Below are positions 34,410 through 43,329 of a stretch of 64,000 nt of DNA, one piece after another. Positions within the stretch are counted from its first letter, which is position 1. The number at the start of each line of letters is the position of its first letter. The position numbers were made by a program, and so were the translations under genes. The notes beneath the pieces are model-generated. The model was not told where the DNA came from and did not search any database. It saw only the letters and a list, made by a program, of their open reading frames with translations. Source of the stretch: an uncultured Christensenella sp. (GTDB lineage Bacteria; Bacillota; Clostridia; Christensenellales; Pumilibacteraceae); contig CAJTLV010000003.1 of assembly GCA_910577435.1 (NCBI GenBank), positions 1 through 64,000 of the forward strand, given 5' to 3'.

Positions 34410-34438
34410 ATTATACTACTTCGACCGCCTATTTTCAA
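34410..34438 (-). promoter_or_regulatory. Promoter of the MsmK-like gene
   Basis: Minus strand TTGAAA (34438-34433), 17-nt spacer, TATAAT (34415-34410). The leader is about 30 nt with SD AAGGAG. Confidence 0.8.
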
Positions 34439-34514
34439 TATAAAATTGCATAAAATTTGCAAATGATTTTATATATTTTGACCATATGGCGATTTCTTAT
34501 ATACGAAGTCGCTA

Positions 34515-34544
34515 TTGACAAAAACCGCAAAGCAGTGATATATT
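34515..34544 (+). promoter_or_regulatory. Promoter of the bPH-like membrane gene
   Basis: TTGACA (34515-34520), 18-nt spacer, TATATT (34539-34544), 20 nt before the ATG. Divergent from the MsmK-like promoter. Confidence 0.65.
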
Positions 34545-34563
34545 ATTGTTGAGATGAATTACA

Positions 34564-34977
34564 ATGGCGAAAGACAAAAACATTTTGGAATTTCCGCTGT
34601 TTTACAGAATAGTTCCCCTTGTGCTGTTTGGTTTTTCCGCAGTCGGGAGTATATGTATTTTATTGTTTCGGTTTGAGGAATGGTCGTTCATAATAATTCT
34701 TATGGGATTTTTCGGTCTGCCGAGTCTGATTATGTTTATACTGTGGTCGTTATGGCGGGTCGACATTAAAGACAACGGGTTTATTTACAGAAATTATTTC
34801 GGAAGAAAAAAAGAATACAAGTATGAAGATTTGGAATATAAGATGCACCCGAAGGGCTTGATACGGAATTTCCGTAAAGACGGTAAAAAGGTTCTTCGTA
34901 TGGCGTATTACATAGAAAACGGCGACCGCTTAGATACGCTGTATCATCAATATATTAAGAAGCACAAGAAAAAATAA
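34564..34977 (+). CDS. Small membrane protein with a PH-like (bPH) domain
   Basis: 137 residues. Two TM helices near the N-terminus (about 12-33 and 39-60), then a cytoplasmic beta-rich domain (VDIKDNGFIYRNYFGRKKEY, YEDLEYKM) like bacterial PH domains, and a basic tail ending KKHKKK. It appears more AT-rich than its neighbours and uses codons less biased toward GCG/CGC types, suggesting a different origin. SD is weak (GAG). Monocistronic with its own promoter and terminator. Function unknown. Confidence 0.6.
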   Translation: MAKDKNILEFPLFYRIVPLVLFGFSAVGSICILLFRFEEWSFIIILMGFFGLPSLIMFILWSLWRVDIKDNGFIYRNYFGRKKEYKYEDLEYKMHPKGLIRNFRKDGKKVLRMAYYIENGDRLDTLYHQYIKKHKKK

Positions 34978-34994
34978 TATATCGAATTTAATCA

Positions 34995-35022
34995 AAAACG
35001 GCACTTACGCAAGCGCCGTTTT
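34995..35022. terminator. Bidirectional terminator between the bPH-like gene and bioY
   Basis: AAAACGGC and GCCGTTTT pair with a 12-nt loop; a T-tract follows on both strands (TTTTAATTTT plus, TTTTTGATT minus). It serves two convergent transcripts. Confidence 0.85.
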
Positions 35023-35030
35023 AATTTTAG

Positions 35031-35630
35031 TTATTTTCCTTGTGCCAACCCTACTCCGCTCGCATTGTAATTGCGCTTTTGCCGTCTGCCCAATCCCGTC
35101 GCGCGTCTTATTGGCACGTACAGTATCGACGCGAGTCCGACAAGCACTCCGTCCTTGACCGCAAGCACGCCTATTGCGGGAAGCCCCGCCAAAACGGCGG
35201 ACATCGCACTGCCCATATAATAATACAGTATCAAAACCTGATACGACACACCTATTACGTATATGGGTATCATGCCGACGAGCGACGCGGCAAATGCACC
35301 GCCCCGCGTCGGTTTTTTGAAACGCGAGCAAATATATCCGGAAACAAGCGCGCCGACGGGAAAGCCCAACAGATAGCCGAACGACGGCATAAGCACATAC
35401 CCTATTCCGCCGCCCTGAGTGAACACGGGCAGACCTATAAGTCCCATCGCTATGTACACCAACACGGCAAGCGCGCCGTCGCGACCGCCGAGACACAGTC
35501 CCGCCATAACGACGAACACGACTTGAAAAGATAATTGAACTTGCGCAAACGGAATGGAAACGGATATAAGTCCGCCTACCGTTATGAGTGCGGTAAATAC
35601 CGCTATCGATACCAACCGACGCGTATTCAT
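35031..35630 (-). CDS. bioY: Biotin transporter BioY (ECF S-component)
   Basis: 199 residues with six TM helices. Family blocks: AVFTALITVGGLISV, LCLGGRDGALAVLVYIAMG, GLPVFTQGGGIGYVLMPSFGYLLGF and the C-terminal VKDGVLVGLASIL. BioY binds biotin and works alone or with EcfA/EcfT modules, which are absent here. The ATG at 35630 has a strong SD (GGAGGAG); longer in-frame starts have none. The basic tail (RRQKRNYN) is unusual. It lies 16 nt after the TSCPD gene. Confidence 0.9.
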   Translation of the reverse strand: MNTRRLVSIAVFTALITVGGLISVSIPFAQVQLSFQVVFVVMAGLCLGGRDGALAVLVYIAMGLIGLPVFTQGGGIGYVLMPSFGYLLGFPVGALVSGYICSRFKKPTRGGAFAASLVGMIPIYVIGVSYQVLILYYYMGSAMSAVLAGLPAIGVLAVKDGVLVGLASILYVPIRRATGLGRRQKRNYNASGVGLAQGK

Positions 35631-35646
35631 ATATTCTCCTCCCGAC

Positions 35647-35901
35647 TTACGCTTCGGGGTGGTTTTTCTTATACTCGATGAGCGCACGCGCGAGCTGATC
35701 TGGACACGAAGTGCCGTTACGGCATTTGATTCCGCCGAGAAGTTCGATAACTTCGTCTATATCCCTGCCTACGGCGAGTTTCGCCACGCCCTGAGTATTG
35801 CCCGTGCAACCGCGTATGAACTGCAACGACGCGATCTTATGATCGCGAACGTCAAACAGAATTTCCTGCGAGCACGTGCCGCTTGTCTTATACGATTCCA
35901 T
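35647..35901 (-). CDS. TSCPD domain protein (TIGR03905 type)
   Basis: 84 residues with SGTCSQEILFDVRDHKIA, FIRGCTGNTQG, LLGGIKCRNGTSCPDQLA. The cysteines and the TSCPD sequence define the family, also seen at the C-terminus of some B12-dependent ribonucleotide reductases, where it is likely metal-binding. The ATG at 35901 has SD GGGGAGG; the longer frame to 36072 overlaps the upstream gene and has no SD. Lies between the DUF4364 gene and bioY. Function unknown. Confidence 0.85.
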   Translation of the reverse strand: MESYKTSGTCSQEILFDVRDHKIASLQFIRGCTGNTQGVAKLAVGRDIDEVIELLGGIKCRNGTSCPDQLARALIEYKKNHPEA

Positions 35902-35924
35902 AAACCGATCCTCCCCGATTAACA

Positions 35925-36455
35925 TCATTCCAATAATTGGTCGCGAAGCATAAGATACACGTTGGCGGCTTTCTTTTCCCAATTTTCGTGGATATACTTC
36001 GCCGTCTTGTGATTCGCGACGACGAATTTCAGATCCAACAACGTCGCCGACGGGTCTTTTATTCTGAGCCAAACGGTATATGTACCGTCGTAATTTTTGT
36101 AGTAAGTGTGCGTATATTCCTGCTGACGCTTAAACGCCATTCGGTTTTCCCTTACGTAGTCGCTTATCTCCTGCCGCATCGATTCGGGAATACGCGGATA
36201 AAAATTCGCAAGACAAACTCTTCCGTCCGACGTAAGCGTGTACAGCGGATTTTGCTTGCGTCCTCTGGAAATCTTATTTATAAAGTTCGACTTGACAAGT
36301 TTTTGGAGTGCATCCATACAGAATATCGGCGCGAGCCAGCTGTTCTGCACGCAACAAATGTTGAGTACGGTGCTGTCGTCGAGGGCAATATCCATTTTGT
36401 CGAATACGAACAATACAATGAGTTGATAGAGCAGATCCTCGTCTTCCTGTTCCAA
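35925..36455 (-). CDS. DUF4364-family winged-helix protein
   Basis: 176 residues. The N-terminal part (about 1-75) is a PadR/MarR-like winged helix: LYQLIVLFVFDKMDIALDD, FCMDALQKLVKSNFINKISR, PLYTLTSDGRVCL. The rest is beta-rich (TYTVWLRIKDPSATLLDLKF). Typical of DUF4364 proteins of Clostridia, likely DNA-binding. Starts with TTG, supported by SD AAAGGAG 6 nt upstream. Precedes the TSCPD and bioY genes by 23 nt and could regulate or simply share their transcript. Confidence 0.85.
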   Translation of the reverse strand: MEQEDEDLLYQLIVLFVFDKMDIALDDSTVLNICCVQNSWLAPIFCMDALQKLVKSNFINKISRGRKQNPLYTLTSDGRVCLANFYPRIPESMRQEISDYVRENRMAFKRQQEYTHTYYKNYDGTYTVWLRIKDPSATLLDLKFVVANHKTAKYIHENWEKKAANVYLMLRDQLLE

Positions 36456-36557
36456 TCGAAGCTCCTTTTGCCGATTTCGGTTTAGAGTGTTATTTTAACA
36501 TACGGATGTCAAAAAGTAAATACTTTAATCGATATCCGCACGGAGTATTTTCCGCCG

Positions 36558-39146
36558 TCAGTTATTGCAGGACAATTTTTCTTTTATGACTGCTATGCGC
36601 TCAGTGAAAGCCCGCACTTTTTCGCGTTCCGCGTCGACCAGCTTTTGCGGCGCTTTCGCACAAAATCCCGCATTGTTCAGCTTGGACTGCGCAAGTCTCA
36701 GTTCGTCCTCCGCGTGTTCCAAGTCTTTGAGCAGCCTTTCCCGTTCTTTGTGAACGTTGGCAAGCGGAATGTATATCTTTATTCCGTCGCGGGTTACAAG
36801 CGCGCTGTTCTCGGCGCTTCCGCGCGTCACCGCACCCGTCTTTGCAAGCGTCGGCAAATACATTTCCAACGCCGCAACAAGTTCTTCGTCACCGTCCAAA
36901 TAAACTTCTGGCGTTTTATCAACGGCGGCGTTCGTTTGTTTAAGGTTGCGAACCGCGCGGATACAATCCTTTACGCGCTCGGTAAGCGATTCTGCCGCCT
37001 TGTAATCGCCGCGTTTTTTGGTCGGGAAATCCGCTAGCATAAGCTCGCCCCGCGCATTCGGAAGATTGTCGTAAATCTCCGTAGTTATGAACGGGATTAT
37101 CGGATGAATAAGTTTTATAAGAGTTTCAAGCGAATATCTCAATACGCCCGCAGTATTTTTCGCGTCTCCGCTTACGAACTGAACTTTGGCGAATTCGATG
37201 TACCAATCGCAGAACTCGTCCCAAATAAAATCGTACAAAGCCTTAGCCGCGCGACCGACGTCGTAACGATTCATAGCTGTATTGACAATGCCTATAAGTT
37301 CGTTGATCCTGCCGATCACCCATCCGTCGGCTACGGTAAGAGCTTTGGGGTTTTCGACATATCCGTGCGTTTCGCACGCGCCAATAACGAATTTTGCCGC
37401 GTTGTACAGCTTATTCATAAAGTTGCGGTAGGCGTTAAGCGACGCTTCCGAGAAGCATATATCTCCGCCGCGCGCTATTCCGTTTACGAGCGAAAACCGC
37501 AGAGCGTCCGCGCCCACTTTGTCTATTATCTCGATCGGATCGATGCCGTTACCGAGCGATTTACTCATCTTGCGACCCTTTTCGTCGCGCACAAGACCGT
37601 GAATATACACATCCTTGAACGGAACTTCGCCCGTAAACTTGATTCCCGCGAAAATCATTCTCGACACCCAGAACGTGATTATATCGTAAGCCGTTACGAG
37701 AAGATCTGTCGGATAGAAGCGTTTGAGATCGTCGGTATCGTCCGGCCAGCCCAGCGTCGAGAACGGCCACAGCGCGGACGAAAACCACGTGTCGAGTACG
37801 TCCTCGTCCTGATGCACCGCTCCTCCGCAGTGCGGACACGTATTAATATCCGTCTTGCTCGCGATCTCCGCGCCGCACCCGTCGCAATAATACACGGGTA
37901 TGCGATGTCCCCACCAAAGCTGACGGGAAATGCACCAATCGCGAATATTTCTCATCCAATTGAAATACGATTTTTCGAAACGTTTGGGAATGAATTTGAT
38001 CTTGCCCGTCTCGACCGCCTCTATAGCCGGCGCGGCAAGCTCTTTCATGCGCACGAACCACTGCTTAGACACCATAGGCTCGATCGTGTCTTTGCTTCTG
38101 CTGCAATGCCCGACGTTATGAGTGTAGTCCTCTGTCTTTTCGAGAAGTCCCTGCGCCTGCAAATCGGCTACGACCGCAGTCCTCGCCTCGTCGCGCGTCA
38201 TACCCTCATACTTTCCGGCAAGCGCATTCATAGTTCCGTCGTCGTTCATTACGCGTATTATTTCAAGCCCGTGCCGTGCGCCCACCTCGAAATCGTTCGG
38301 ATCGTGCGCGGGCGTTATTTTGACCGCGCCCGTGCCGAAGTCCTTTTCGACATAATCGTCATATACTATAGGTATCTCGCGCCCGACAAGCGGAAGTATC
38401 ATTATACGCCCTTCCATATCGACATAGCGCTCGTCTTTGGGGTTGACCGCAACGGCAGTATCGCCGAGAAGAGTTTCGGGACGCGTCGTAGCGACGACGA
38501 CATAACCGTTGCCGTCCTTGAACGGATAGCGAATATGCCACAGGTGCGACGGCTCCGTTACATAATCCACTTCCGCGTCCGAAATGGCCGTTTTACAACC
38601 GGGACACCAATTTATGATCCTGTCGCCGCGATAGATATATCCCGCGTTATACAGCTCGACAAAGACCTCTCTGACCGCGCGGTTTCTCGCCTCGTCCATC
38701 GTGAAAGCCATTCTCGACCAATCCAAACTGACGCCGAGCGTTTTGAGCTGTTCGACTATACGGTTGCCGTATTTTTCTTTCCACGCCCAAGCGCGCTCCA
38801 AAAACCCGTCGCGACCTATCTCCGCTTTTGACACGCCCTCCGCTTTCATAGCCTCGACAACTTTCATTTCGGTCGCGATCGACGCGTGGTCGTATCCGGG
38901 TATCCACAGCGTTTCGTATCCTTTCATTCTCTTGAACCGCACGATCGAATCGGGAATGGTATCGTTCATTGCGTGACCGATGTGCAACTGTCCCGTGATG
39001 TTGGGCGGAGGCAGAACAATGGAAAACTTTTTGCGCTTGCCTGTTTTTCCGCCGCTTTTGCTCTCTTTCGGCTCGAAACAGCCGTTATCGAGCCATCGCT
39101 TATATATTCTCGCCTCGAACTCTTTCGGATTGTACGTCTTGTCCAT
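36558..39146 (-). CDS. valS: Valyl-tRNA synthetase
   Basis: 862 residues. Class Ia synthetase: HIGH block PPNITGQLHIGHAMN (about 42-56), editing domain (TTRPETLLGDTAVAVNPKD), zinc-type cysteines (CDGCGAEI...CPHCGG, about 420-442), KMSKSLGNGIDP (about 527), anticodon domain, and the C-terminal coiled coil (KERERLLKDLEHAEDELRLAQSKL). SD AGGAG. No T-box leader upstream. 36456-36557, before the DUF4364 gene, shows no clear terminator. Confidence 0.97.
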   Translation of the reverse strand: MDKTYNPKEFEARIYKRWLDNGCFEPKESKSGGKTGKRKKFSIVLPPPNITGQLHIGHAMNDTIPDSIVRFKRMKGYETLWIPGYDHASIATEMKVVEAMKAEGVSKAEIGRDGFLERAWAWKEKYGNRIVEQLKTLGVSLDWSRMAFTMDEARNRAVREVFVELYNAGYIYRGDRIINWCPGCKTAISDAEVDYVTEPSHLWHIRYPFKDGNGYVVVATTRPETLLGDTAVAVNPKDERYVDMEGRIMILPLVGREIPIVYDDYVEKDFGTGAVKITPAHDPNDFEVGARHGLEIIRVMNDDGTMNALAGKYEGMTRDEARTAVVADLQAQGLLEKTEDYTHNVGHCSRSKDTIEPMVSKQWFVRMKELAAPAIEAVETGKIKFIPKRFEKSYFNWMRNIRDWCISRQLWWGHRIPVYYCDGCGAEIASKTDINTCPHCGGAVHQDEDVLDTWFSSALWPFSTLGWPDDTDDLKRFYPTDLLVTAYDIITFWVSRMIFAGIKFTGEVPFKDVYIHGLVRDEKGRKMSKSLGNGIDPIEIIDKVGADALRFSLVNGIARGGDICFSEASLNAYRNFMNKLYNAAKFVIGACETHGYVENPKALTVADGWVIGRINELIGIVNTAMNRYDVGRAAKALYDFIWDEFCDWYIEFAKVQFVSGDAKNTAGVLRYSLETLIKLIHPIIPFITTEIYDNLPNARGELMLADFPTKKRGDYKAAESLTERVKDCIRAVRNLKQTNAAVDKTPEVYLDGDEELVAALEMYLPTLAKTGAVTRGSAENSALVTRDGIKIYIPLANVHKERERLLKDLEHAEDELRLAQSKLNNAGFCAKAPQKLVDAEREKVRAFTERIAVIKEKLSCNN

Positions 39147-39188
39147 ATTGCGCTCCTGTATCGCGGCGCATTTTGCCGCTTAAATTAT

Positions 39189-39217
39189 ATTTTAACACAA
39201 CATTACGCAAAAGGCAA
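39189..39217 (-). promoter_or_regulatory. Promoter of valS
   Basis: Minus strand TTGCCT (39217-39212), 17-nt spacer, TAAAAT (39194-39189), with a 40-nt leader before the ATG. The short leader leaves no room for a T-box. The palindrome ACGGCGCGCGCCGT at 39259-39272 lies upstream and could be a weak terminator for the transglutaminase-like gene. Confidence 0.6.
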
Positions 39218-39323
39218 TCAAAACTTTTGTATTTATAAAACAAACATACCTAAACGAAACGGCGCGCGCCGTGCGACTCGCCCGCACACAATAACATCCG
39301 TACTCGGGACGGCTGTTTGCGCA

Positions 39324-41816
39324 TTACGAAAAGATTATATACTCCGAAAACACAGTCGTCCCGTTGCTTGAACGTATGTTTCTGTATTCGTGCGATGCCG
39401 CATTTCGAATGTCTGCGGAAATACCCGCATATTCCGTCTCGTCGCAGAATACCGATATTTGATACTTGCCGCCGCCTTCGGCTGCCCGCTCGAATTTTCG
39501 GAGCACTGCGTCGAGTTCCTCTTTATTTCTCACGTACAGCGATGCACCGTCGAAAGTCATCGACGAGTATATGCCGCCTATACTTTCTCCGAATTCTATA
39601 TCGGGAAGCAACGACGCTACGCCCGTGTATCCCGTAAACAGCGACGGCGACACCATAAACTGTTGCATCATTTGCAACTCCTGCGCGCCGTTTACGAACG
39701 ACTGTTCGGGGTCGCTGTAATACAGCTTGCCGTCGCCCGTTCTTATTCCGACAAATGCGTGAGTGCCGTAGCCTGAACTGTAATACTTTTCTCCGTAAGT
39801 ATCCGCATTGATCTTACCGACAAGATTGTCGCCCATAGTTATTCTGTAACTTTCTATACCCTCGATACGAAGCAACAGGAGATACGATTTTGCATAACCT
39901 TCGCATACCGCCAAACCGTCCAAAATACCGCCTTCCGCCTGAAAAGCATTCAATGTAGCGCATTCGGGATAATACTCCACAACCGACTGATAAAACGATT
40001 CCCTATACTTGTAATCGTATTGAACGTTTGCTCCGAACCACTTATATATTGCGAAAATTTTCTCTTCGTCGGTCATTCCGTCGCTTATGATTTCGCGCAG
40101 AATATCCTTAGCGGCGGCAAGGACTCTTTCCGCAGGCGAGCCCGTTTCGCAGATCGGAACATACTCGTTCTCCAACGCGTACCACAACTGTTGCGAATTC
40201 CACACTCTCAACCGTCTGCCGTAATCATAATAAGCGAACCCGTCAAAATCATCGGCGCGTTCAACCATACTCGATTTGTCCGAATCGAAGCCCGCCAAAG
40301 AAACGTATTTGTCTATCCTTTGCGTAACCGATCTGTTGCTCGTCGACGCAAGATCGTAAGGTACGAGATCGAACACCACGTAATCTTCCAACTCGGTGCG
40401 AGCGTGTATACCCGCGCCGCTTCTCAGAAGTTCGCACATCCAATACACTTTATTTACGACTTCCGCCGCGTCCAAGAAGTCGAAATTGATTTTGACGGAG
40501 AACGAACCGCACGCGAATGCGTCGCCGCTGGTTTGATAGAACGCATAATAATCGATTATCGCGGCGAGTTCGGCGTAATCGTCGGCTTGAAGCAAACTTC
40601 TCGGTTCTTGCAGTATCTCCGTTCCGTAAAGTTTTTTGACAGTCGCCCTGAAATTCGCCAGACCGTCCTTGCGCAGTTGGGCATACGTCTTGACATTGTC
40701 GATGTCCGCCTTAGCGCGAGTCAGTATGTCGCGAGCTTGCGAAAGCTCGGTAGAGTCAGTGAACATTCCCAAGTACGTAGCTTTTATCCTATCTACTTGC
40801 GCTTGCTCCTCCGCCCCGTATTCGGTAGCACCGTTATAACATTTCAGCAGTTCGGCGACGGCTTTAACCGAAAATTCATGCAAGAACGTATAACACACCG
40901 TCTTAATGCTCAATACCGATTCTCTGTCGCACATTTCGGCATACACCGCATCGGCACGGTCGAAAAATTCTTCCCATCTGTCTTCGCTTACACAGGCTTT
41001 TACGGTTTCCGTCATTTCGATGCGCAAATCACGCAAAAGTGCTTGCCGTTCCTCTTCCTCGAACGTTTTGTCGGTCTTTATCACGTCCAATCGGTCTTTT
41101 ACAAGCGCATACAGGACAAACAGCTCCTCTTTTGTTTGAGCGCTTTCCGCATCGGCGTAAAATCCGTTCAACAAACTCACAACCTGCGCTCGCTGTTCTT
41201 CTCTGTAATCCGCCGGTTTATATCTTAAAGACAGATTAGTCGACAGCGTTTTATTGAGTTCCGCCAACTCTTCGGCATACAACATATCGGCAGTCGGAAC
41301 GACGTATACCGACGAAACATAATCCCTGTATATGTTGTCCATATCCGACTTCGAATCGCAGTCGGATATGCGCGCGATACTTTCGGTCAACAGATTTTCG
41401 ATTATCTCGGCTTGCTCGTTTCTGTAACGACCCAAGTCGACGAAGTTTGTCAGCTTGACGACCGTCTCTTCCGAATAGAGCGTTATATCCGTCTTTATCG
41501 CGGCTATGACGGAATAATGTTTTTCATAAACCGCAAGCAATCCGTCCGCCGTGCCGCACTCGTTAAGCTCGTTTATCGCGTCTGTCATTGCGTAATTGTA
41601 TTCGCGTCGTTCGGCGTCTCTGTAATTGTCGGCAGAGCTTTCCGATTGCAACTTTTGAATGAAAAATTCTCTCAGTTCGACGATCTCGACTTGCTCGTTA
41701 TTCGCGCCGTCGCCGCGCTCGTAGCTGACAAATCCGCAACCGACAAGCCCCGAGCATAAAGATAGTATTAGTATCGAAAAAGCTACCGAAAGAATGAATC
41801 TTCTCGTCTTTACCAT
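39324..41816 (-). CDS. Lipoprotein with C-terminal transglutaminase-like domain
   Basis: 830 residues. Signal peptide with lipobox LVGC (about residue 26-29). About 400 residues of charged helix follow, in repeated helical pairs (for example EEQAQVDRIKATYLGMFTD). The C-terminal domain (about 590-710) has a papain-like triad: Cys in LAVCEGYAKSYLLLL (about 637), His in GTHAFVGI (about 685), Asp in YYSDPEQ (about 700). Such domains cross-link or cut proteins or peptidoglycan outside the cell. The ATG at 41816 has SD GAGG, 5 nt after the stop of the SGNH-LRR gene, so it is coupled to that envelope operon. Confidence 0.82.
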   Translation of the reverse strand: MVKTRRFILSVAFSILILSLCSGLVGCGFVSYERGDGANNEQVEIVELREFFIQKLQSESSADNYRDAERREYNYAMTDAINELNECGTADGLLAVYEKHYSVIAAIKTDITLYSEETVVKLTNFVDLGRYRNEQAEIIENLLTESIARISDCDSKSDMDNIYRDYVSSVYVVPTADMLYAEELAELNKTLSTNLSLRYKPADYREEQRAQVVSLLNGFYADAESAQTKEELFVLYALVKDRLDVIKTDKTFEEEERQALLRDLRIEMTETVKACVSEDRWEEFFDRADAVYAEMCDRESVLSIKTVCYTFLHEFSVKAVAELLKCYNGATEYGAEEQAQVDRIKATYLGMFTDSTELSQARDILTRAKADIDNVKTYAQLRKDGLANFRATVKKLYGTEILQEPRSLLQADDYAELAAIIDYYAFYQTSGDAFACGSFSVKINFDFLDAAEVVNKVYWMCELLRSGAGIHARTELEDYVVFDLVPYDLASTSNRSVTQRIDKYVSLAGFDSDKSSMVERADDFDGFAYYDYGRRLRVWNSQQLWYALENEYVPICETGSPAERVLAAAKDILREIISDGMTDEEKIFAIYKWFGANVQYDYKYRESFYQSVVEYYPECATLNAFQAEGGILDGLAVCEGYAKSYLLLLRIEGIESYRITMGDNLVGKINADTYGEKYYSSGYGTHAFVGIRTGDGKLYYSDPEQSFVNGAQELQMMQQFMVSPSLFTGYTGVASLLPDIEFGESIGGIYSSMTFDGASLYVRNKEELDAVLRKFERAAEGGGKYQISVFCDETEYAGISADIRNAASHEYRNIRSSNGTTVFSEYIIFS

Positions 41817-41821
41817 TTCCG

Positions 41822-43306
41822 TCACCTCGAAAAATATTCGAATCGGTCAAAATAGTTTTGCCACGTGTATCCGGACGAATAGTTAGCGCCCAGCGGAATG
41901 TATATCTTGACGCCGCGCCCCGCGCCGTTTAACAGTTCTTGCGCCGACGGACTGATCCTGTTGCCGTCAAGCTCGTACAAATAAATCCTTTCGAGCGCGA
42001 CGCAACCGTTAAAACACGCGCCCTCCAAACTGCGAATGCTTTTACCTATATGTATGCGTTTAAGCTCGGTACAGCCGTAAAACGCATTTTCTGCTATCGT
42101 CGATACCGATTTTCCGTTATATACCGTCGGAACTATCACTTCGACCATATTCTTGTATTCGTCCTTGACGCCCGTCACCCTGTATGTATTGCCCGTGAGC
42201 CGATACTCGAACCAATCCGCATAATCGATATTTGCCTCGCCGTTATACTTGTCGAAATCGGTCTTGTCACCCGTTTGCGGCGGGATAATCGGATCGGGAT
42301 CGTCGTCGGGAACAGACGGGACGTCAGGCACATCTATACCGCCGTCACCGCCGCCGATATCGCCGAGTACGCGTTTGAGATTTTTTATTATATTATTCGT
42401 GTAATATATCGCACCCGAAGAATTCAAGTGGAAGTTTGTATCGTAAAAATACCCCTCGTCGATTATACAGTCGGATATGTCCGTCAATACGGCGCATTTG
42501 AGAGTGCGATCCAGATCGTATTGAAACTGCGATTGCTTAACCTTCGACGATTTAAGCGCAAGTCGGTTTGCAGGGCTGAAATTAAAATACACCTGCGCAC
42601 CTTTCGATACGGCATACTCGACATAATCGTTTACGTAATCGATAAACTCGGCGTTCAGCAGTCTTTCGTCGGTATATATCGGCATATTGACGTCGACGCC
42701 GTTCACCATTATATTGTTCGGTCTGTCTACGTCTATATCGCCGTATTCGTTAAACGAGTCCCGCCTGTAAATCCCTATCGGATCGGGCGCGGATTTTTCG
42801 GAGTAGTACCTTATCTTATTGAATGCGAACTTGTAATAATTATAAAACAGCCTTAAATTTTCGCTTGCGGACAACTCGAAATACTTGCCGCTGAACCCGT
42901 CGAACGCTTCGAGAACGGAGTCCGGATTAAAATACAACGAATAAGTCTGTTCGTTAAGTTCGGGCGAAAGTATGATAATATCGCCGTTCTTTATCTCGGA
43001 CATCGACAGATCCATCATCAACTTTGTGCCGAGAGTCGCATACAATCCGAAGTTGACTACCTCGTACTCCCCGTCGAGTTCCCGTTCTATTAGATCGCTT
43101 CTTATCCCGAACGGCAAGCTCGACCCGCCGACAAACACTATTTTTTTGCCGTCTACGCCGCTCAGCCTGTCGCACTTATCGGGCAATGCCGATACGTATG
43201 TATTTCCGTACTGATCGGGCAAACACTCCGTTACGGTTACGAACAACGCGAACGGAAACAGCACGACCGCCGTAATTATCAGGATTTTCAGAATGAGTTT
43301 TTTCAT
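41822..43306 (-). CDS. SGNH-hydrolase-like protein fused to a leucine-rich (BspA-type) repeat
   Basis: 494 residues. Signal anchor (about 1-25, KLILKILIITAVVLFPFALFV). An AlgX/DltD-like SGNH domain follows: GGSSLPFGIRSDL with the nucleophile Ser (about 57) and DTNFHLNSSGAIYY (about 288) giving the Asp-x-x-His pair. A Gly/Pro/Asp-rich linker (about 322-355) leads to a C-terminal domain with LRR_5 motifs (STIAENAFYGCTELKRIHIG, ACFNGCVALERIYL). It lies 23 nt after the MBOAT gene; such pairs transfer acyl groups to outer polymers. The start at 43306 lacks an SD and probably depends on coupling to the MBOAT gene. The SGNH-LRR fusion is unusual. Confidence 0.8.
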   Translation of the reverse strand: MKKLILKILIITAVVLFPFALFVTVTECLPDQYGNTYVSALPDKCDRLSGVDGKKIVFVGGSSLPFGIRSDLIERELDGEYEVVNFGLYATLGTKLMMDLSMSEIKNGDIIILSPELNEQTYSLYFNPDSVLEAFDGFSGKYFELSASENLRLFYNYYKFAFNKIRYYSEKSAPDPIGIYRRDSFNEYGDIDVDRPNNIMVNGVDVNMPIYTDERLLNAEFIDYVNDYVEYAVSKGAQVYFNFSPANRLALKSSKVKQSQFQYDLDRTLKCAVLTDISDCIIDEGYFYDTNFHLNSSGAIYYTNNIIKNLKRVLGDIGGGDGGIDVPDVPSVPDDDPDPIIPPQTGDKTDFDKYNGEANIDYADWFEYRLTGNTYRVTGVKDEYKNMVEVIVPTVYNGKSVSTIAENAFYGCTELKRIHIGKSIRSLEGACFNGCVALERIYLYELDGNRISPSAQELLNGAGRGVKIYIPLGANYSSGYTWQNYFDRFEYFSR

Positions 43307-43329
43307 AGATTGACTTCGATAGCGTAACG

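Noticed and set aside
37104..38831. 575-residue plus-strand frame across valS
   Set aside because: Complement of a well-conserved tRNA synthetase; no independent support.
39147..39323. T-box leader for valS
   Set aside because: The conserved AGGGTGGNACCGCG element is absent and the promoter leaves a leader of only about 40 nt.
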